A stretch of 28,465 nucleotides of DNA from JBHJOF01 sp050330055 (GCA_050330055.1 JBHJOF010000044.1:1-28465); one strand, 5' to 3'. Shown: positions 1 to 9,432, counted from the stretch's first letter. Made by a program: numbers and translations. The notes: a model not told the origin generated them from the sequence alone.

Positions 1-110
1 TCCCTCTCCCCTCAAGGGAGAGGGATTCTACAGCGCGCCCGTTTGATCCCCTCTCCCTCGCAGGGGAGAGGGAGGGGCCCATCGCTTTAGCGATGGGAGG
101 GTGAGGGTGA
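1..110. repeat. Intergenic palindromic repeat, family A, copy 1 (cut by window edge)
   Basis: Dense CCCTCTCCC / GGGAGAGGG arms form several hairpins, ending in a small stem around ATCGCTTTAGCGAT and the tail GGGAGGGTGAGGGTGA. The same arms and tail recur at 7051-7203. It lies just downstream of pleD and could fold as a bidirectional terminator. The left edge is cut by the window. Confidence 0.8.
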
Positions 111-152
111 AAAGAGGAAGAGAATGCCCAACGAAGCTGGACCGGCTGCAAA

Positions 153-1574
<1,422 letters not shown>

Positions 1575-1609
1575 ACCGTACCTGGACCTGACCGCTTAGG
1601 CTCGGCGGC

Positions 1610-2002
1610 CTAGTTGAGGAAGCGTTCGACAGTCTGGAGGAAGTTGGTCACGGAGATCGGTTTCGCGATATAAGCCTCGCAGCCGCCCTCGCGAATCTTC
1701 TCCTCGTCCCCCTTCATGGCGAAGGCCGTTACCGCCACGACCGGAATCGACTTGAGATTGTCGTCCTCCTTGATCCACTTGGTGACCTCCAGCCCGGAGA
1801 CTTCCGGCAGCTGGATGTCCATGAGGATGAGGTCGGGCCTATGCTGCCGGGCGAGCCGGAGCGCATCCATGCCGTCCTTGGTCTGGATGATGTTGTAACC
1901 GTGCGCTTCCAGCAGGTCATGAAACAGCTTCATGTTAAGGTCGTTGTCTTCAACGACCAGAACCGTCTTGACCTCATCCAGAACCATCTTCGCCTCGGCC
2001 AT
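1610..2002 (-). CDS. divK: DivK single-domain response regulator
   Basis: A 130-residue stand-alone receiver domain with no output domain. Acidic residues E18-D19, phosphoacceptor D62 (in LILMDIQLP), T92 and K114 form a complete phosphorylation site. Stretches such as NMKLFHDLLEAHGY and QLPEVSGLEVTKWIK are highly characteristic of DivK. In Caulobacter and relatives DivK relays signals from DivJ/PleC to the CckA-CtrA pathway and controls cell-cycle asymmetry. Start: the ATG at 2000-2002 has a purine-rich GAGGGAA about ten bases upstream; a second in-frame ATG at 1985-1987 would shorten it by five residues. It is the first gene of the divK-pleD operon. A near-CtrA box lies about 135 bp upstream. 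Confidence 0.95.
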   Translation of the reverse strand: MAEAKMVLDEVKTVLVVEDNDLNMKLFHDLLEAHGYNIIQTKDGMDALRLARQHRPDLILMDIQLPEVSGLEVTKWIKEDDNLKSIPVVAVTAFAMKGDEEKIREGGCEAYIAKPISVTNFLQTVERFLN

Positions 2003-2136
2003 AATATCTGATTCCCTCTGTAACGCGAGACTGCGCAGGCTTTTCGTTGTTCAGCTGCCGCACAGGTCCCTTGGGCAGTCGACTGCGCACGGCCGCTTCC
2101 CCCGGTTGGCAACGCTTCAGAGTGCAACAATGGAGG

Positions 2137-2151
2137 TTAAGATTTAGTTAG
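2137..2151. promoter_or_regulatory. Possible CtrA box upstream of divK
   Basis: TTAA-GATTTAG-TTAG matches the CtrA consensus TTAA-N7-TTAA with one mismatch. It lies in the divergent divK / mak intergenic region, an unusually AT-rich stretch for this window. Control of divK by CtrA is known in Caulobacter; that this box works here is inference. Confidence 0.4.
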
Positions 2152-2233
2152 TATTTGGCAAGCCCGACGGTAAAACAGCGGGATAGGCGGGCTATCCCTT
2201 TAGTAATATGCATCTCCAAGGGAAGCAGGGGCA

Positions 2234-3199
2234 ATGCGCATCGGCATCGACCTAGGGGGCAGCAAAATCGAGGTGATAGCCCTGTCCGCTGCGGGCGAGG
2301 TTCTGGAACGCCGGCGCCGGCCCAGCCCGCACGGCGACTACCGCGCCACCCTCCGGGCCATAGCTGAACTGGTGCAGGAGACCGAGGCCAAGCTGGGCCG
2401 TAGGGGCTCGGTCGGGGTCGGCATCCCGGGGGCGATCTCACCGGCCACGAGGTTGGTCAAGAACGCCAACTCGACCTGGCTGATCGGCAAGCCGCTCGAG
2501 GCGGACCTGGGCGTCGCGCTCGGCCGCCCCGTCCGGCTCGCCAACGACGCCAACTGCTTCGCGGTCTCGGAGGCGGTCGACGGGGCCGGCGTCGGCGCCC
2601 GGGTGGTCTTCGGGGTGATCCTCGGCACCGGGGTCGGCGGCGGCATCGCCATCGACGGCCGGCCGCTGACCGGACGCGGCGCGATCGCCGGCGAATGGGG
2701 CCACAATCCCCTGCCCTGGCCGACCGATGCGGAGCGGCCCGGGCCGCTCTGCTATTGCGGCCGGCGCGGCTGCATCGAGACCTTTGTCTCGGGGCCCGGC
2801 TTGCTGCGCGACTACCGGGTCCACGGCGGGGACGCGGACGATGCCGAGACGGTGGCTGAGCGGGCGAGCACGGGCGAGCCGCTGGCCCGTGCGGCACTCG
2901 AGCGCTATCAAAACCGCCTGGCCCGCGGCCTGACGACCGTGGTCAACCTGCTCGACCCCGACGTCATCGTGATCGGCGGCGGACTGTCGAACCTGGCTGG
3001 CCTTGCCGAGGGCCTGACAGACCGGATCGCCGCCCAGGTCTTCTCCGATCACTGGGACACGCCGATCGTCCCGGCCCGCTTCGGCGATTCGAGCGGCGTG
3101 CGCGGCGCCGCCTGGCTCTGGGGCCCGGACGAGGCGCCGGAGCAGCCGCAGCCGGCAGATGCCGCACCGAGCCAGTCGCTGACGCCGGAGCAGCCATGA
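2234..3199 (+). CDS. mak: ROK-family manno(fructo)kinase
   Basis: A 321-residue cytoplasmic sugar kinase, predicted to phosphorylate fructose (and mannose) with ATP at the 6-hydroxyl. The N-terminal phosphate-binding loop is IGIDLGGSKIEV (3-14). N104-D105 in LANDANC holds the catalytic aspartate. The ExGH motif is E154-H157 in GEWGHNPLPWP, and the ROK zinc site is CYCGRRGCIE with C173, C175 and C180. The run KNANSTWLIGKPL and the end GDSSGVRGAAWLW closely match E. coli Mak as I recall it. The last ~20 residues are a Pro/Gln/Ala-rich tail without family counterpart. An AGGGG lies just upstream of the ATG. The stop overlaps the dinB start (ATGA, 3196-3199), so the two are probably translationally coupled. 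Fructokinase is the safest name; no sugar-pathway gene is adjacent. Confidence 0.9.
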   Translation: MRIGIDLGGSKIEVIALSAAGEVLERRRRPSPHGDYRATLRAIAELVQETEAKLGRRGSVGVGIPGAISPATRLVKNANSTWLIGKPLEADLGVALGRPVRLANDANCFAVSEAVDGAGVGARVVFGVILGTGVGGGIAIDGRPLTGRGAIAGEWGHNPLPWPTDAERPGPLCYCGRRGCIETFVSGPGLLRDYRVHGGDADDAETVAERASTGEPLARAALERYQNRLARGLTTVVNLLDPDVIVIGGGLSNLAGLAEGLTDRIAAQVFSDHWDTPIVPARFGDSSGVRGAAWLWGPDEAPEQPQPADAAPSQSLTPEQP

Positions 3200-4515
3200 G
3201 CACGCTCTGCCGCGACTGCCTGGCGAGCGTCGCCGCCCAGAGTCAGTCGGGGCCGACCGCTGGTCGCTGTCCGAGCTGCGGCGAGCCGCGCCTGGTGAGC
3301 CACGACGAGCTCGAGCAGCTGTCGATCGCCCACATCGACTGCGACGCCTTCTACGCCAGCGTCGAGAAGCGCGACCGGCCGGAGCTGCGCGATCGCCCGG
3401 TGATCGTCGGCGGCGGCCGGCGCGGCGTGGTCTCCGCCGCCTGCTACGTGGCGCGGATCTACGGCGTGCATTCGGCCATGCCGATGTTCAAGGCGCTCCA
3501 GGCCTGCCCCGAAGCCGTGGTGATCCGGCCCGACATGGCCAAGTACCAGGCGGTCGGCCGCGAGATCCGGCAGATGATGCGCGATCTCACGCCCCTGGTG
3601 GAGCCACTGTCGATCGACGAGGCCTTCCTCGACCTCGGCGGCACCGCGGCGCTGCATCACGGCAGCCCGGCCCGCACGCTGGCGGCCTTCGCCCGCCGGG
3701 TTGAGCGCGAGCAGCGGCTTACGCTCTCGATCGGGCTCAGCTACTGCAAATTCCTCGCCAAGGTCGCCTCCGACCTGGACAAGCCGCGCGGCTTCGCGGT
3801 GATCGGCCGGGCCGAGGCGCGCGACTTCCTCGCGGACAAGCCGGTCGGCCTGATCTGGGGCGTCGGCAAGGCGTTGCGCCAGACCCTGGCCGGAGACGGC
3901 ATCCACCGCATCCGAGATCTCTGGCCCTACGACAAGCAGGCCCTGGTCGCCCGCTACGGCGCCATGGGCCGCCGGCTCTACGACTTCGCGCGCGGCGAGG
4001 ACCCGCGACAAGTCGAGCCCAACGCGCCGACCAAGTCGATCTCGGCGGAGACCACCTTCGAGGAGGACATCGCCGATCCCATGGTCCTGGCCGGCCGGCT
4101 GTGGCCGCTCTGCGAGACGGTGGCGCGGCGCCTCAAGGCCAGCGCGCTCGCCGGCCGCAGCGTCACCCTGAAGCTGAAGACCCGCGACTTCCGCCTGCTG
4201 ACCCGCAGCCGGCGGCTGGGCGATCCGACACAGCTCGCCGACCGCCTCTACCGCGCCGCCCTGCCGCTGCTGCAGCACGAGGCCGACGGCCGCGCCTTCC
4301 GCCTGATCGGCATCGGCGCCGGCGAGCTGGTCGACGGCGCGCAGGCCGATCCCCTCGACCTGCTCAATCCCGCCCGCATTCGGCGCGCCCAGGTCGAGCG
4401 CGCCATCGACAGCGTGCGCGCCAAGCTCGGCGAGAGCGCCATTCAGAAGGGCCTTGGGCTCAGCAGTCCGGCGGCGGCAAAGGCTGCAGGTCGGCCAACT
4501 CCGCGTCGAGGGTGA
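3196..4515 (+). CDS. dinB: DNA polymerase IV (Y-family translesion polymerase) with N-terminal zinc ribbon
   Basis: A 439-residue error-prone translesion polymerase. The palm begins at HIDCDAFYASVE: D48 is the first metal ligand and Y53 the likely steric gate against ribonucleotides. S139-I140-D141-E142 (PLSIDEAFLD) supplies the other catalytic carboxylates. Helix-hairpin-helix and little-finger regions follow to about residue 415. Ahead of the polymerase, residues 1-40 carry two CxxC pairs (C5/C8 and C25/C28), a putative Cys4 zinc ribbon typical of one alphaproteobacterial DinB subgroup and absent from E. coli DinB. The segment near the end, AIQKGLGL, may be a weak sliding-clamp motif. It starts inside the mak stop codon, and its last 56 bp overlap the convergent EipB-like gene. 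Confidence 0.93.
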   Translation: MSTLCRDCLASVAAQSQSGPTAGRCPSCGEPRLVSHDELEQLSIAHIDCDAFYASVEKRDRPELRDRPVIVGGGRRGVVSAACYVARIYGVHSAMPMFKALQACPEAVVIRPDMAKYQAVGREIRQMMRDLTPLVEPLSIDEAFLDLGGTAALHHGSPARTLAAFARRVEREQRLTLSIGLSYCKFLAKVASDLDKPRGFAVIGRAEARDFLADKPVGLIWGVGKALRQTLAGDGIHRIRDLWPYDKQALVARYGAMGRRLYDFARGEDPRQVEPNAPTKSISAETTFEEDIADPMVLAGRLWPLCETVARRLKASALAGRSVTLKLKTRDFRLLTRSRRLGDPTQLADRLYRAALPLLQHEADGRAFRLIGIGAGELVDGAQADPLDLLNPARIRRAQVERAIDSVRAKLGESAIQKGLGLSSPAAAKAAGRPTPRRG

Positions 4516-5302
4516 ACTCGCCGTAGTCGAGCACCAGTTCGTCCACCACGCCGTTGGCAAAGAGACGGAGCTGCTGCTCGAATGACGGCGGAGCGGTCTC
4601 GTCCTCCGGATCGAAATAGGCGACGACCAGGCGCCAGGACGGCACGTCCTGCACCAGCGGCACGTCGAGCGAAAGCTCGGCACCGGGCGGCACGGCCGCG
4701 GCCAGCGCCACGTTGACGCCATAGAGCCCGTTGCTGTCGCCGGAGCCGTCGAACACGGTGCGCCAGAGCGGCAGCTCGCCGGCCTCGGCGGCGTCGATCA
4801 CCTGGAAGTTGTGCTGGCTCGGGAACACCGTACCCTTGGGCAGGGTGACCGTCTTCGCCTCGGGCTCGCTGTAGGTTGCAGTGCCGCCGAGCCCAGGCCC
4901 GTCGAGGCGTGCCACGCCGCGGATGGTCTCCTCCTCGCCGCCGGAGAACAGACGGCGGATGAAGAAGCGGAAGGCGAGCCCGTCCTTCGACTCCCAGGCC
5001 GTCAGGGTCCAGCCGAAGTCGATCTCGCCGCCGTCGCCGTGGGTCACGATAATTCGCGTGCGCTGGCGGATCGACCAGCCGTCGCAGACGTCGCTCCATT
5101 CGAACTCGAGCTTGCCGCGAGCATTGGTGACCGCGGCGCCGCGCGGCTCCGACCGGGCCAGACTCAGGCCGTAGATCGCGCGGTGCGGCTCGAGCTTGTC
5201 GGCGGCTCCGGCCGCCAGGACCGACGGAGCGGCCGCCGGCCAGAGCTGCAGCACCAGCCCGGCAAAGAGGGCAGACATCGCGGCCCGGCCGCTTCGCACC
5301 AT
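4460..5302 (-). CDS. eipB: EipB-like periplasmic cell-envelope protein (DUF1849)
   Basis: A 280-residue exported protein. Residues 1-31 look like a signal peptide (positive start, hydrophobic LFAGLVLQLWP, AxA-type cleavage around VLAAGA). The mature part begins with HRAIYGLSLARS and includes CDGWSIRQRTRI, hallmarks of the DUF1849 family. Brucella EipB folds as a beta-spiral in the periplasm, supports envelope integrity and has a disulfide joining a cysteine near residue 70 to one at the C terminus. Here the only cysteines of the mature protein are C73 and the final residue C280, matching that pair. An AGGAG sits six bases before the ATG. Its 3' end overlaps dinB tail-to-tail by 56 bp. EipB assignment is from remembered family signatures. 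Confidence 0.85.
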   Translation of the reverse strand: MVRSGRAAMSALFAGLVLQLWPAAAPSVLAAGAADKLEPHRAIYGLSLARSEPRGAAVTNARGKLEFEWSDVCDGWSIRQRTRIIVTHGDGGEIDFGWTLTAWESKDGLAFRFFIRRLFSGGEEETIRGVARLDGPGLGGTATYSEPEAKTVTLPKGTVFPSQHNFQVIDAAEAGELPLWRTVFDGSGDSNGLYGVNVALAAAVPPGAELSLDVPLVQDVPSWRLVVAYFDPEDETAPPSFEQQLRLFANGVVDELVLDYGEFTLDAELADLQPLPPPDC

Positions 5303-5504
5303 CGCAGTCTCCTCTCGCCGTCCCGCCGGTCCGTTGCAGGAGCCCGGTCGCGGACCATGCTGGGCGCGGCCGCCAGCCTACCCGCCTGCTCGCATAGCCG
5401 CTTCCAGGCGGCTCTGCAAGGGCGGAAGGATTGACAGCAGCGGCAGAATTTGCCGGCCGGAGGGCCGATCGCCCGGGCCGCGGGCTGGCCCTGGTAAAGC
5501 CGCG

Positions 5505-5530
5505 CCGGAGCGGGCCTTTTCCCGCTCCGG
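5505..5530. other. Perfect inverted repeat (10-bp stem, 6-nt loop)
   Basis: CCGGAGCGGG - CCTTTT - CCCGCTCCGG is a perfect palindrome with a six-base loop, ending seven bases before the sigma-54-type promoter. No T-run follows the stem, so it is not a standard terminator. It could be an operator or activator site close to the promoter; function unknown. Confidence 0.5.
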
Positions 5531-5536
5531 AGCAGA

Positions 5537-5552
5537 TGGCATGGCGCTTGCT
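5537..5552 (+). promoter_or_regulatory. Sigma-54 (RpoN)-type promoter of the diguanylate cyclase gene
   Basis: TGGCATGGCGCTTGCT fits the -24/-12 consensus TGGCACG-N4-TTGCW with one mismatch and correct spacing. Transcription would begin near 5562, leaving a leader of about 67 bases before the ATG at 5629. If real, expression needs an enhancer-binding activator. Confidence 0.55.
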
Positions 5553-5628
5553 TGGAAGGCCCTGAGCGCCCGTCTGGGCCCCTGTGGCCGGGGCGGTGCG
5601 CCGGCAAGGCGATAGGGAGTGCCACGCC

Positions 5629-6348
5629 ATGATTCCGTCGTTTCTCCATGCGGACAGCTTCCCCGAGCTGCGCGAGGAGGCCGGCCCGCACTTCGAGAAT
5701 GCGGCCGAGCGACTGCGCCAGGCCGTCCTGCACGACGGCTGGCAGGTCAGCGCCGCCGGCCAGCGCGTGCTCCTTGAACTGCTCGACGCGGCCGCGGCCG
5801 CGGAGCAGCAGATCGCCGATCAGCAGGCCCGCATCCGCCATCTCGAGAGCCTCTCGGTCACCGACGAGCTGACCGGACAGCTCAACCGGCGCGGCTTCCG
5901 CAACGAGCTGGAGCGCGCCCTGGCGCGGGCCAGGCGGCACGGCGAAGCCGGCCTGCTGGTGCTCTGCGACCTCGATCACTTCAAAGCCATCAACGACACC
6001 TACGGTCATCCGGCCGGCGACGCCGCCCTGGTCGCCGTGGCCCGGCTACTGCGCGAGCGCACCCGGCGCAGCGACGCAGTGGCGCGCATGGGCGGCGACG
6101 AGTTCGCCGTTCTGATGCCGGACGGCGCGCATGCCGAGGCGGAGGCGCTGGCCACCAAGCTCGACAGCGCGGTGAACGCGCTGGTCATCACCTGGGCCGG
6201 CCAGCAGATCCCGATCTCGGCCAGCTTCGGCTGGGCGCCCTATGGCCCGGACAGCACGGCCGAGACGCTGATCCAGCAGGCCGACCAGGAGGCCTATAGC
6301 GCCAAGCTGGCCCGCTCACGGCCGATGCGGATCGCGCTGGCCGGCTGA
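5629..6348 (+). CDS. Diguanylate cyclase (GGDEF domain)
   Basis: A 239-residue soluble protein. Residues 1-75 are mostly helical with a predicted coiled-coil linker (EQQIADQQARIRHLESLS) and no recognised sensor domain. Residues 76-235 form a GGDEF domain: TDELTGQLNRRGF, CDLDHFKAINDTYGH, the catalytic signature GGDEF at 155-159, and inhibitory-site RxxD (RRSD, 146-149). It is therefore predicted to make cyclic di-GMP and to be feedback-inhibited. The ATG at 5629 is preferred because AGGGAG lies nine bases upstream; the in-frame GTG at 5584 has no such site. A sigma-54-type promoter about 77 bp upstream suggests RpoN control. No phosphodiesterase is adjacent, so the input signal is unknown. Confidence 0.9.
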   Translation: MIPSFLHADSFPELREEAGPHFENAAERLRQAVLHDGWQVSAAGQRVLLELLDAAAAAEQQIADQQARIRHLESLSVTDELTGQLNRRGFRNELERALARARRHGEAGLLVLCDLDHFKAINDTYGHPAGDAALVAVARLLRERTRRSDAVARMGGDEFAVLMPDGAHAEAEALATKLDSAVNALVITWAGQQIPISASFGWAPYGPDSTAETLIQQADQEAYSAKLARSRPMRIALAG

Positions 6349-6384
6349 CTTCCTACACAGTGCGAGCTGCGCTGGGCGCATGCC

Positions 6385-6478
6385 GGGGACAGTCCCCTTC
6401 GGCGCGTGCAGTGTCGGTTTGGCCGCGCGAGGGGACTGTACCCGGAGCGAAGCGGAGGGGCCTGTCCCCTTAGGGGCA
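6385..6478. repeat. Intergenic palindromic repeat, family B, copy 1
   Basis: Contains GGGGACAGTCCCC and the unit GGGGACTGTACCC...GGGGCCTGTCCCC. The 41 bases at 6429-6469 are the exact reverse complement of 16203-16243, and similarity continues into the flanking GCGGCCAA-type spacer. It sits between the diguanylate cyclase and the DUF6505-like gene and may end transcription of the former. Confidence 0.85.
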
Positions 6479-6534
6479 GCCGCGACAGGACAGGCCGTGC
6501 GAGGCTAGCGGCGGCGCGCTAAACTGGCGCCGCC

Positions 6535-7014
6535 ATGAAGTTCCCGCGCACCATCCGGCTCGACAGCTCCGACCTGCAGGTCTTCCACACCGCCGCCGCG
6601 CCCGGCGAATGGGCGGTGCCCGGCGCCTTCGCGTTCCACGGCCGCGACCCGGCCGGCTTCGACAGCAAGGACACGCTGGCCTTCAAGAGCGGCTGGCTCG
6701 GCACCGAGAGCTTCGGCCATTCGACTCTGGTCGAGGTCGCCGAGATCGAGGAGGCCGCCTTCTTCCAGGTGGTCGAGCGCCTGGCCCGGCACTTCGTCGA
6801 GAGACTCGGCGCCCCCGACCTGGCCGCCGCCCTGCCGGCCGCGCGCCAGGAGGCGGACGATGCCGCCGGGCTCTGCGACCACAAGACGGGGAGCCTGCTG
6901 GCGCTCGAGCGCGACTGGACCGACCAGGGCATCGTCGAGCGCTTCCGCGTCATCCAGCCGAGCCGCGCCCAGGACCACGCCAGGATCTGGGAGATCGTCG
7001 ACGAAGGGGAGTAG
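6535..7014 (+). CDS. Conserved hypothetical protein, DUF6505-like
   Basis: A 159-residue soluble protein without signal peptide, membrane segment or catalytic motif. The start, with RTIRLDSSDLQVF and PGEWAVPGAFAF, and the later GWLGTESFGHSTLVEVAEI resemble proteins I remember as DUF6505 from alphaproteobacteria; this name is unverified. Residues 75-110 are helical, and 114-155 hold HKTGSLLALERDW and a charged C terminus. Codon use fits its neighbours, and the gene stands alone between family B and family A repeats, so its own promoter should lie in the repeat-rich leader. No clear ribosome-binding site precedes the ATG. Function unknown. Confidence 0.8.
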   Translation: MKFPRTIRLDSSDLQVFHTAAAPGEWAVPGAFAFHGRDPAGFDSKDTLAFKSGWLGTESFGHSTLVEVAEIEEAAFFQVVERLARHFVERLGAPDLAAALPAARQEADDAAGLCDHKTGSLLALERDWTDQGIVERFRVIQPSRAQDHARIWEIVDEGE

Positions 7015-7050
7015 ACCGGGTACGCCCCCGCGAAAGGCATCTCTTTTTGC

Positions 7051-7203
7051 ACCCTCACCCTCCCATCGCTTACGCGATGGTCCCCTCCCTCTCCCCTCCA
7101 AGGGAGAGGGAAAACAACATCCTGCAGCGACATCTTACCCTCTCTCTGGAGGGGAGAGGGAGGGGCCCAAGCGGCCGCAGGACGCTTGGGAGGGTGAGGG
7201 TGA
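7051..7203. repeat. Intergenic palindromic repeat, family A, copy 2 (complete)
   Basis: A 153-bp imperfect inverted repeat. The left arm opens with ACCCTCACCCTCCC, then a small stem ATCGCTTACGCGAT and CCCTCTCCC. The right arm mirrors it and ends GGGAGGGTGAGGGTGA, as copy 1 does at 95-110. It lies between the convergent DUF6505-like gene and aspS, where it could act as a two-way terminator. Confidence 0.85.
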
Positions 7204-7223
7204 CAAGAAGAGAGTAGGCCCCC

Positions 7224-8999
7224 CTACTCCGGCGGCAGGTCGAGCTTGATGGAGAGCTCCTTGAGGCGGGCCGGGGGCACCTCGGCCGGGGCGCGCATCA
7301 TCAGGTCCTCGGCCTTCTGGTTCATCGGGAAGGCGACGACCTCGCGCAGGTTGGGCTCGTCTGCCAGCAGCATGACGATGCGGTCGATGCCCGGGGCCGA
7401 GCCGCCGTGCGGCGGCGCGCCGAACTTGAGCGCCGAGAGCAGGCCGGAGAAGCGCTCCTCGACCTCGGCCTGGCTGTAGCCGGCAATGGCGAAGGCCTTG
7501 TACATGATCTCCGGCAGGTGGTTGCGGATCGCGCCGGACGACAGCTCGACGCCGTTGCAGACGATGTCGTACTGGAAGGCCTTGATGGTCAGAGGATCAT
7601 TTTTCTCGAGCGCCTCCAGGCCGCCCTGCGGCATTGAGAAAGGGTTGTGCGAGAACTCGATCTTGCCGGTCTGCTCGTCCAGCTCGTACATCGGGTAGTC
7701 GACGATCCAGCAGAAGCGGAACTGGTCTTTCTGCAGCAACTCGAGCTCGCGGCCCAGCCTGTCGCGCACCACGCCGGCGAACTTGGCGGCCGCCAGCGGC
7801 TTGTCGCAGGCGAAGAAGACGGCATCGCCGTCCTTCAGGCCGGCCTGCTGCTTGATCGCGGCGACCCGGTCGGGCTCCAGGTTGCGGGCGATCGGCCCCC
7901 GGGCTTCGCCCTCACCGTAGACGATATAGCCGAGCCCGGCCGCGCCCTGCTCGCGCGCCCAGTCGTTCAGCTTGTCGAAGAAGCTGCGCGGCTGGCCGGA
8001 GGCACCGGGCGCCGGGATGGCGCGCACCACGGCGCCGGCCTCCACCGCCTTGGCGAAGATGCCGAAGCCGCCGCCGCGGAAGGCCTCGCTCACGTCGGCG
8101 ATCTCGATCGGGTTGCGAAGGTCCGGCTTGTCGCTGCCGTACTTCAGCATGGCCTCCTCGAAGGGGATGCGCGGGAACGGCGGCGCGGTCACCGCGCGGC
8201 CGTCGGCGAACTCCTCGAAGAGGCCGGCCATGACCGGCTCGATCGCAGCAAAAACATCATCTTGCGTCACGAAGCTCATCTCGAAGTCGAGCTGATAGAA
8301 CTCGCCCGGCGAGCGGTCGGCGCGGCTGTCCTCGTCGCGGAAGCAGGGGGCGATCTGGAAGTAGCGGTCGAAGCCGGCGATCATCAGCAGCTGCTTGAAC
8401 ATCTGCGGCGCCTGCGGCAGGGCGTAGAACTTGCCGGGATGGATGCGGCTCGGCACCAGGTAGTCGCGCGCGCCCTCCGGGCTGCTCGCGGTCAGGATCG
8501 GCGTCTGGAACTCGAAGAAGCCCTGCTCGATCATGCGCCGCCGGATCGAGGCGATGACCTTCGAGCGCAGCATGATCTTGTCCTGCATCTTGGGCCGGCG
8601 CAGGTCGAGATAGCGATAGCGCAGGCGGATGTCCTCGCCGGTGTCCTCCTCGGCGTTGACCTGCAGCGGCAGCAGCTCGGCCGCCGACTGCACCGTGAAC
8701 TCGCGCGCCGCGACCTCGACCTGGCCGGTCGGCAGGGCCGGGTTGACCGTCTCGGCGCTGCGCTGGACCACCGAACCGGTGACCGTGACCACGCTCTCCA
8801 GCCGCACCGCCTCGATCGCCTTGAAGATCGGGCTGGAGACGTCGACGACGACCTGGGTGATGCCGTAGTGGTCGCGCAGGTCGACGAACAGAAGCTGGCC
8901 GTGGTCGCGCTTGCGATGGACCCAGCCGGACAGGCGCACGCTCTGGCCGGCGTGGGACTGGCGCAGGTCGCCGCAGGTATGGGTGCGGTATGGATGCAT
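7224..8999 (-). CDS. aspS: Aspartyl-tRNA synthetase, probably non-discriminating (AspRS/AsxRS)
   Basis: A 591-residue class II synthetase that charges tRNA-Asp with aspartate. The N-terminal OB-fold anticodon-binding domain spans residues 1-110. The catalytic core carries YRYLDLRRP, motif 2 around FRDEDSRADR, the bacterial insertion domain, and motif 3 near the end (GSAPGIDRIVML). H33 in the loop RKRDHG replaces the leucine of the strictly discriminating E. coli enzyme (RRRDLG), and the lysine at E. coli position 81 is not conserved. This resembles non-discriminating AspRS, which also charges tRNA-Asn for amidation by GatCAB; that is a prediction. The start at 8997-8999 is chosen because GGGAAG lies about ten bases upstream and the protein then has family length. 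Divergent from rnd. Confidence 0.96.
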   Translation of the reverse strand: MHPYRTHTCGDLRQSHAGQSVRLSGWVHRKRDHGQLLFVDLRDHYGITQVVVDVSSPIFKAIEAVRLESVVTVTGSVVQRSAETVNPALPTGQVEVAAREFTVQSAAELLPLQVNAEEDTGEDIRLRYRYLDLRRPKMQDKIMLRSKVIASIRRRMIEQGFFEFQTPILTASSPEGARDYLVPSRIHPGKFYALPQAPQMFKQLLMIAGFDRYFQIAPCFRDEDSRADRSPGEFYQLDFEMSFVTQDDVFAAIEPVMAGLFEEFADGRAVTAPPFPRIPFEEAMLKYGSDKPDLRNPIEIADVSEAFRGGGFGIFAKAVEAGAVVRAIPAPGASGQPRSFFDKLNDWAREQGAAGLGYIVYGEGEARGPIARNLEPDRVAAIKQQAGLKDGDAVFFACDKPLAAAKFAGVVRDRLGRELELLQKDQFRFCWIVDYPMYELDEQTGKIEFSHNPFSMPQGGLEALEKNDPLTIKAFQYDIVCNGVELSSGAIRNHLPEIMYKAFAIAGYSQAEVEERFSGLLSALKFGAPPHGGSAPGIDRIVMLLADEPNLREVVAFPMNQKAEDLMMRAPAEVPPARLKELSIKLDLPPE

Positions 9000-9432
9000 C
9001 GGCGGACTTCCCGAATGAGCGAAGCGGCGGTGGCAGGCTGCGGGGCCCCCTTTGGGACATGGCGGGGACACGGCGAGGACGCGGCGCAGAAGGCACCCGA
9101 AGCGCCTTGATTTGTCAAGGCTTGGCGACCGCCTCGCGGCGCGGGGCGAAGGCCCTTCCCCGCCGCTTGGGAAGGGCGCTCGGGCACCCACGGGTAGACG
9201 ACCTCAGGGGCCATGGTGTAGAGCTTCCAGGCCATCCCGGACTCGCTCAGCGCAGATCCAGCCCTTACTGCCATGAGAATGCCGCTTGCCTTCGCCGCCG
9301 CTCTGTTCGCCACGCATCCAGTCGTCCCGGCGACCTCCGCCGTCCCCGGCGCGGTGCGGGCTGCTCGCTTCGACAAGATCCGCTATGCGGCCCAGTGACC
9401 AGCCCCGCGCCGCGGCAGCCCGGACCTAGCCG
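9000..9432. other. aspS / rnd divergent intergenic region
   Basis: This 433-bp gap should hold the promoters of both flanking genes. No tRNA or known RNA was recognised. A 41-codon plus-strand ORF (9273-9398) starts with a hydrophobic MRMPLAFAAALFA segment that resembles a signal peptide, but it has no ribosome-binding site and no known match, so it is not annotated as a gene. Confidence 0.5.

Larger units (their letters stand above)
5303..5628. other. Divergent intergenic region with hairpin and sigma-54-type promoter
   Basis: This non-coding gap separates the EipB-like gene (minus) from the diguanylate cyclase (plus). It holds a perfect 10-bp-stem hairpin (5505-5530), a sigma-54-like promoter (5537-5552) and an AGGGAG ribosome-binding site (5614-5619). 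Reading frames crossing it show no family resemblance. Confidence 0.6.

Noticed and set aside
3049..4722. Minus-strand 557-codon frame opposite dinB
   Set aside because: Antisense shadow with low-complexity composition; dinB on the plus strand is unmistakable.
7647..9110. Plus-strand 487-codon frame opposite aspS
   Set aside because: Antisense shadow of aspS with no recognisable domain.
9273..9398. 41-codon ORF with a signal-peptide-like start between aspS and rnd
   Set aside because: No ribosome-binding site, no known match, and in a region where random frames are common. Kept only as a note in the intergenic entry.
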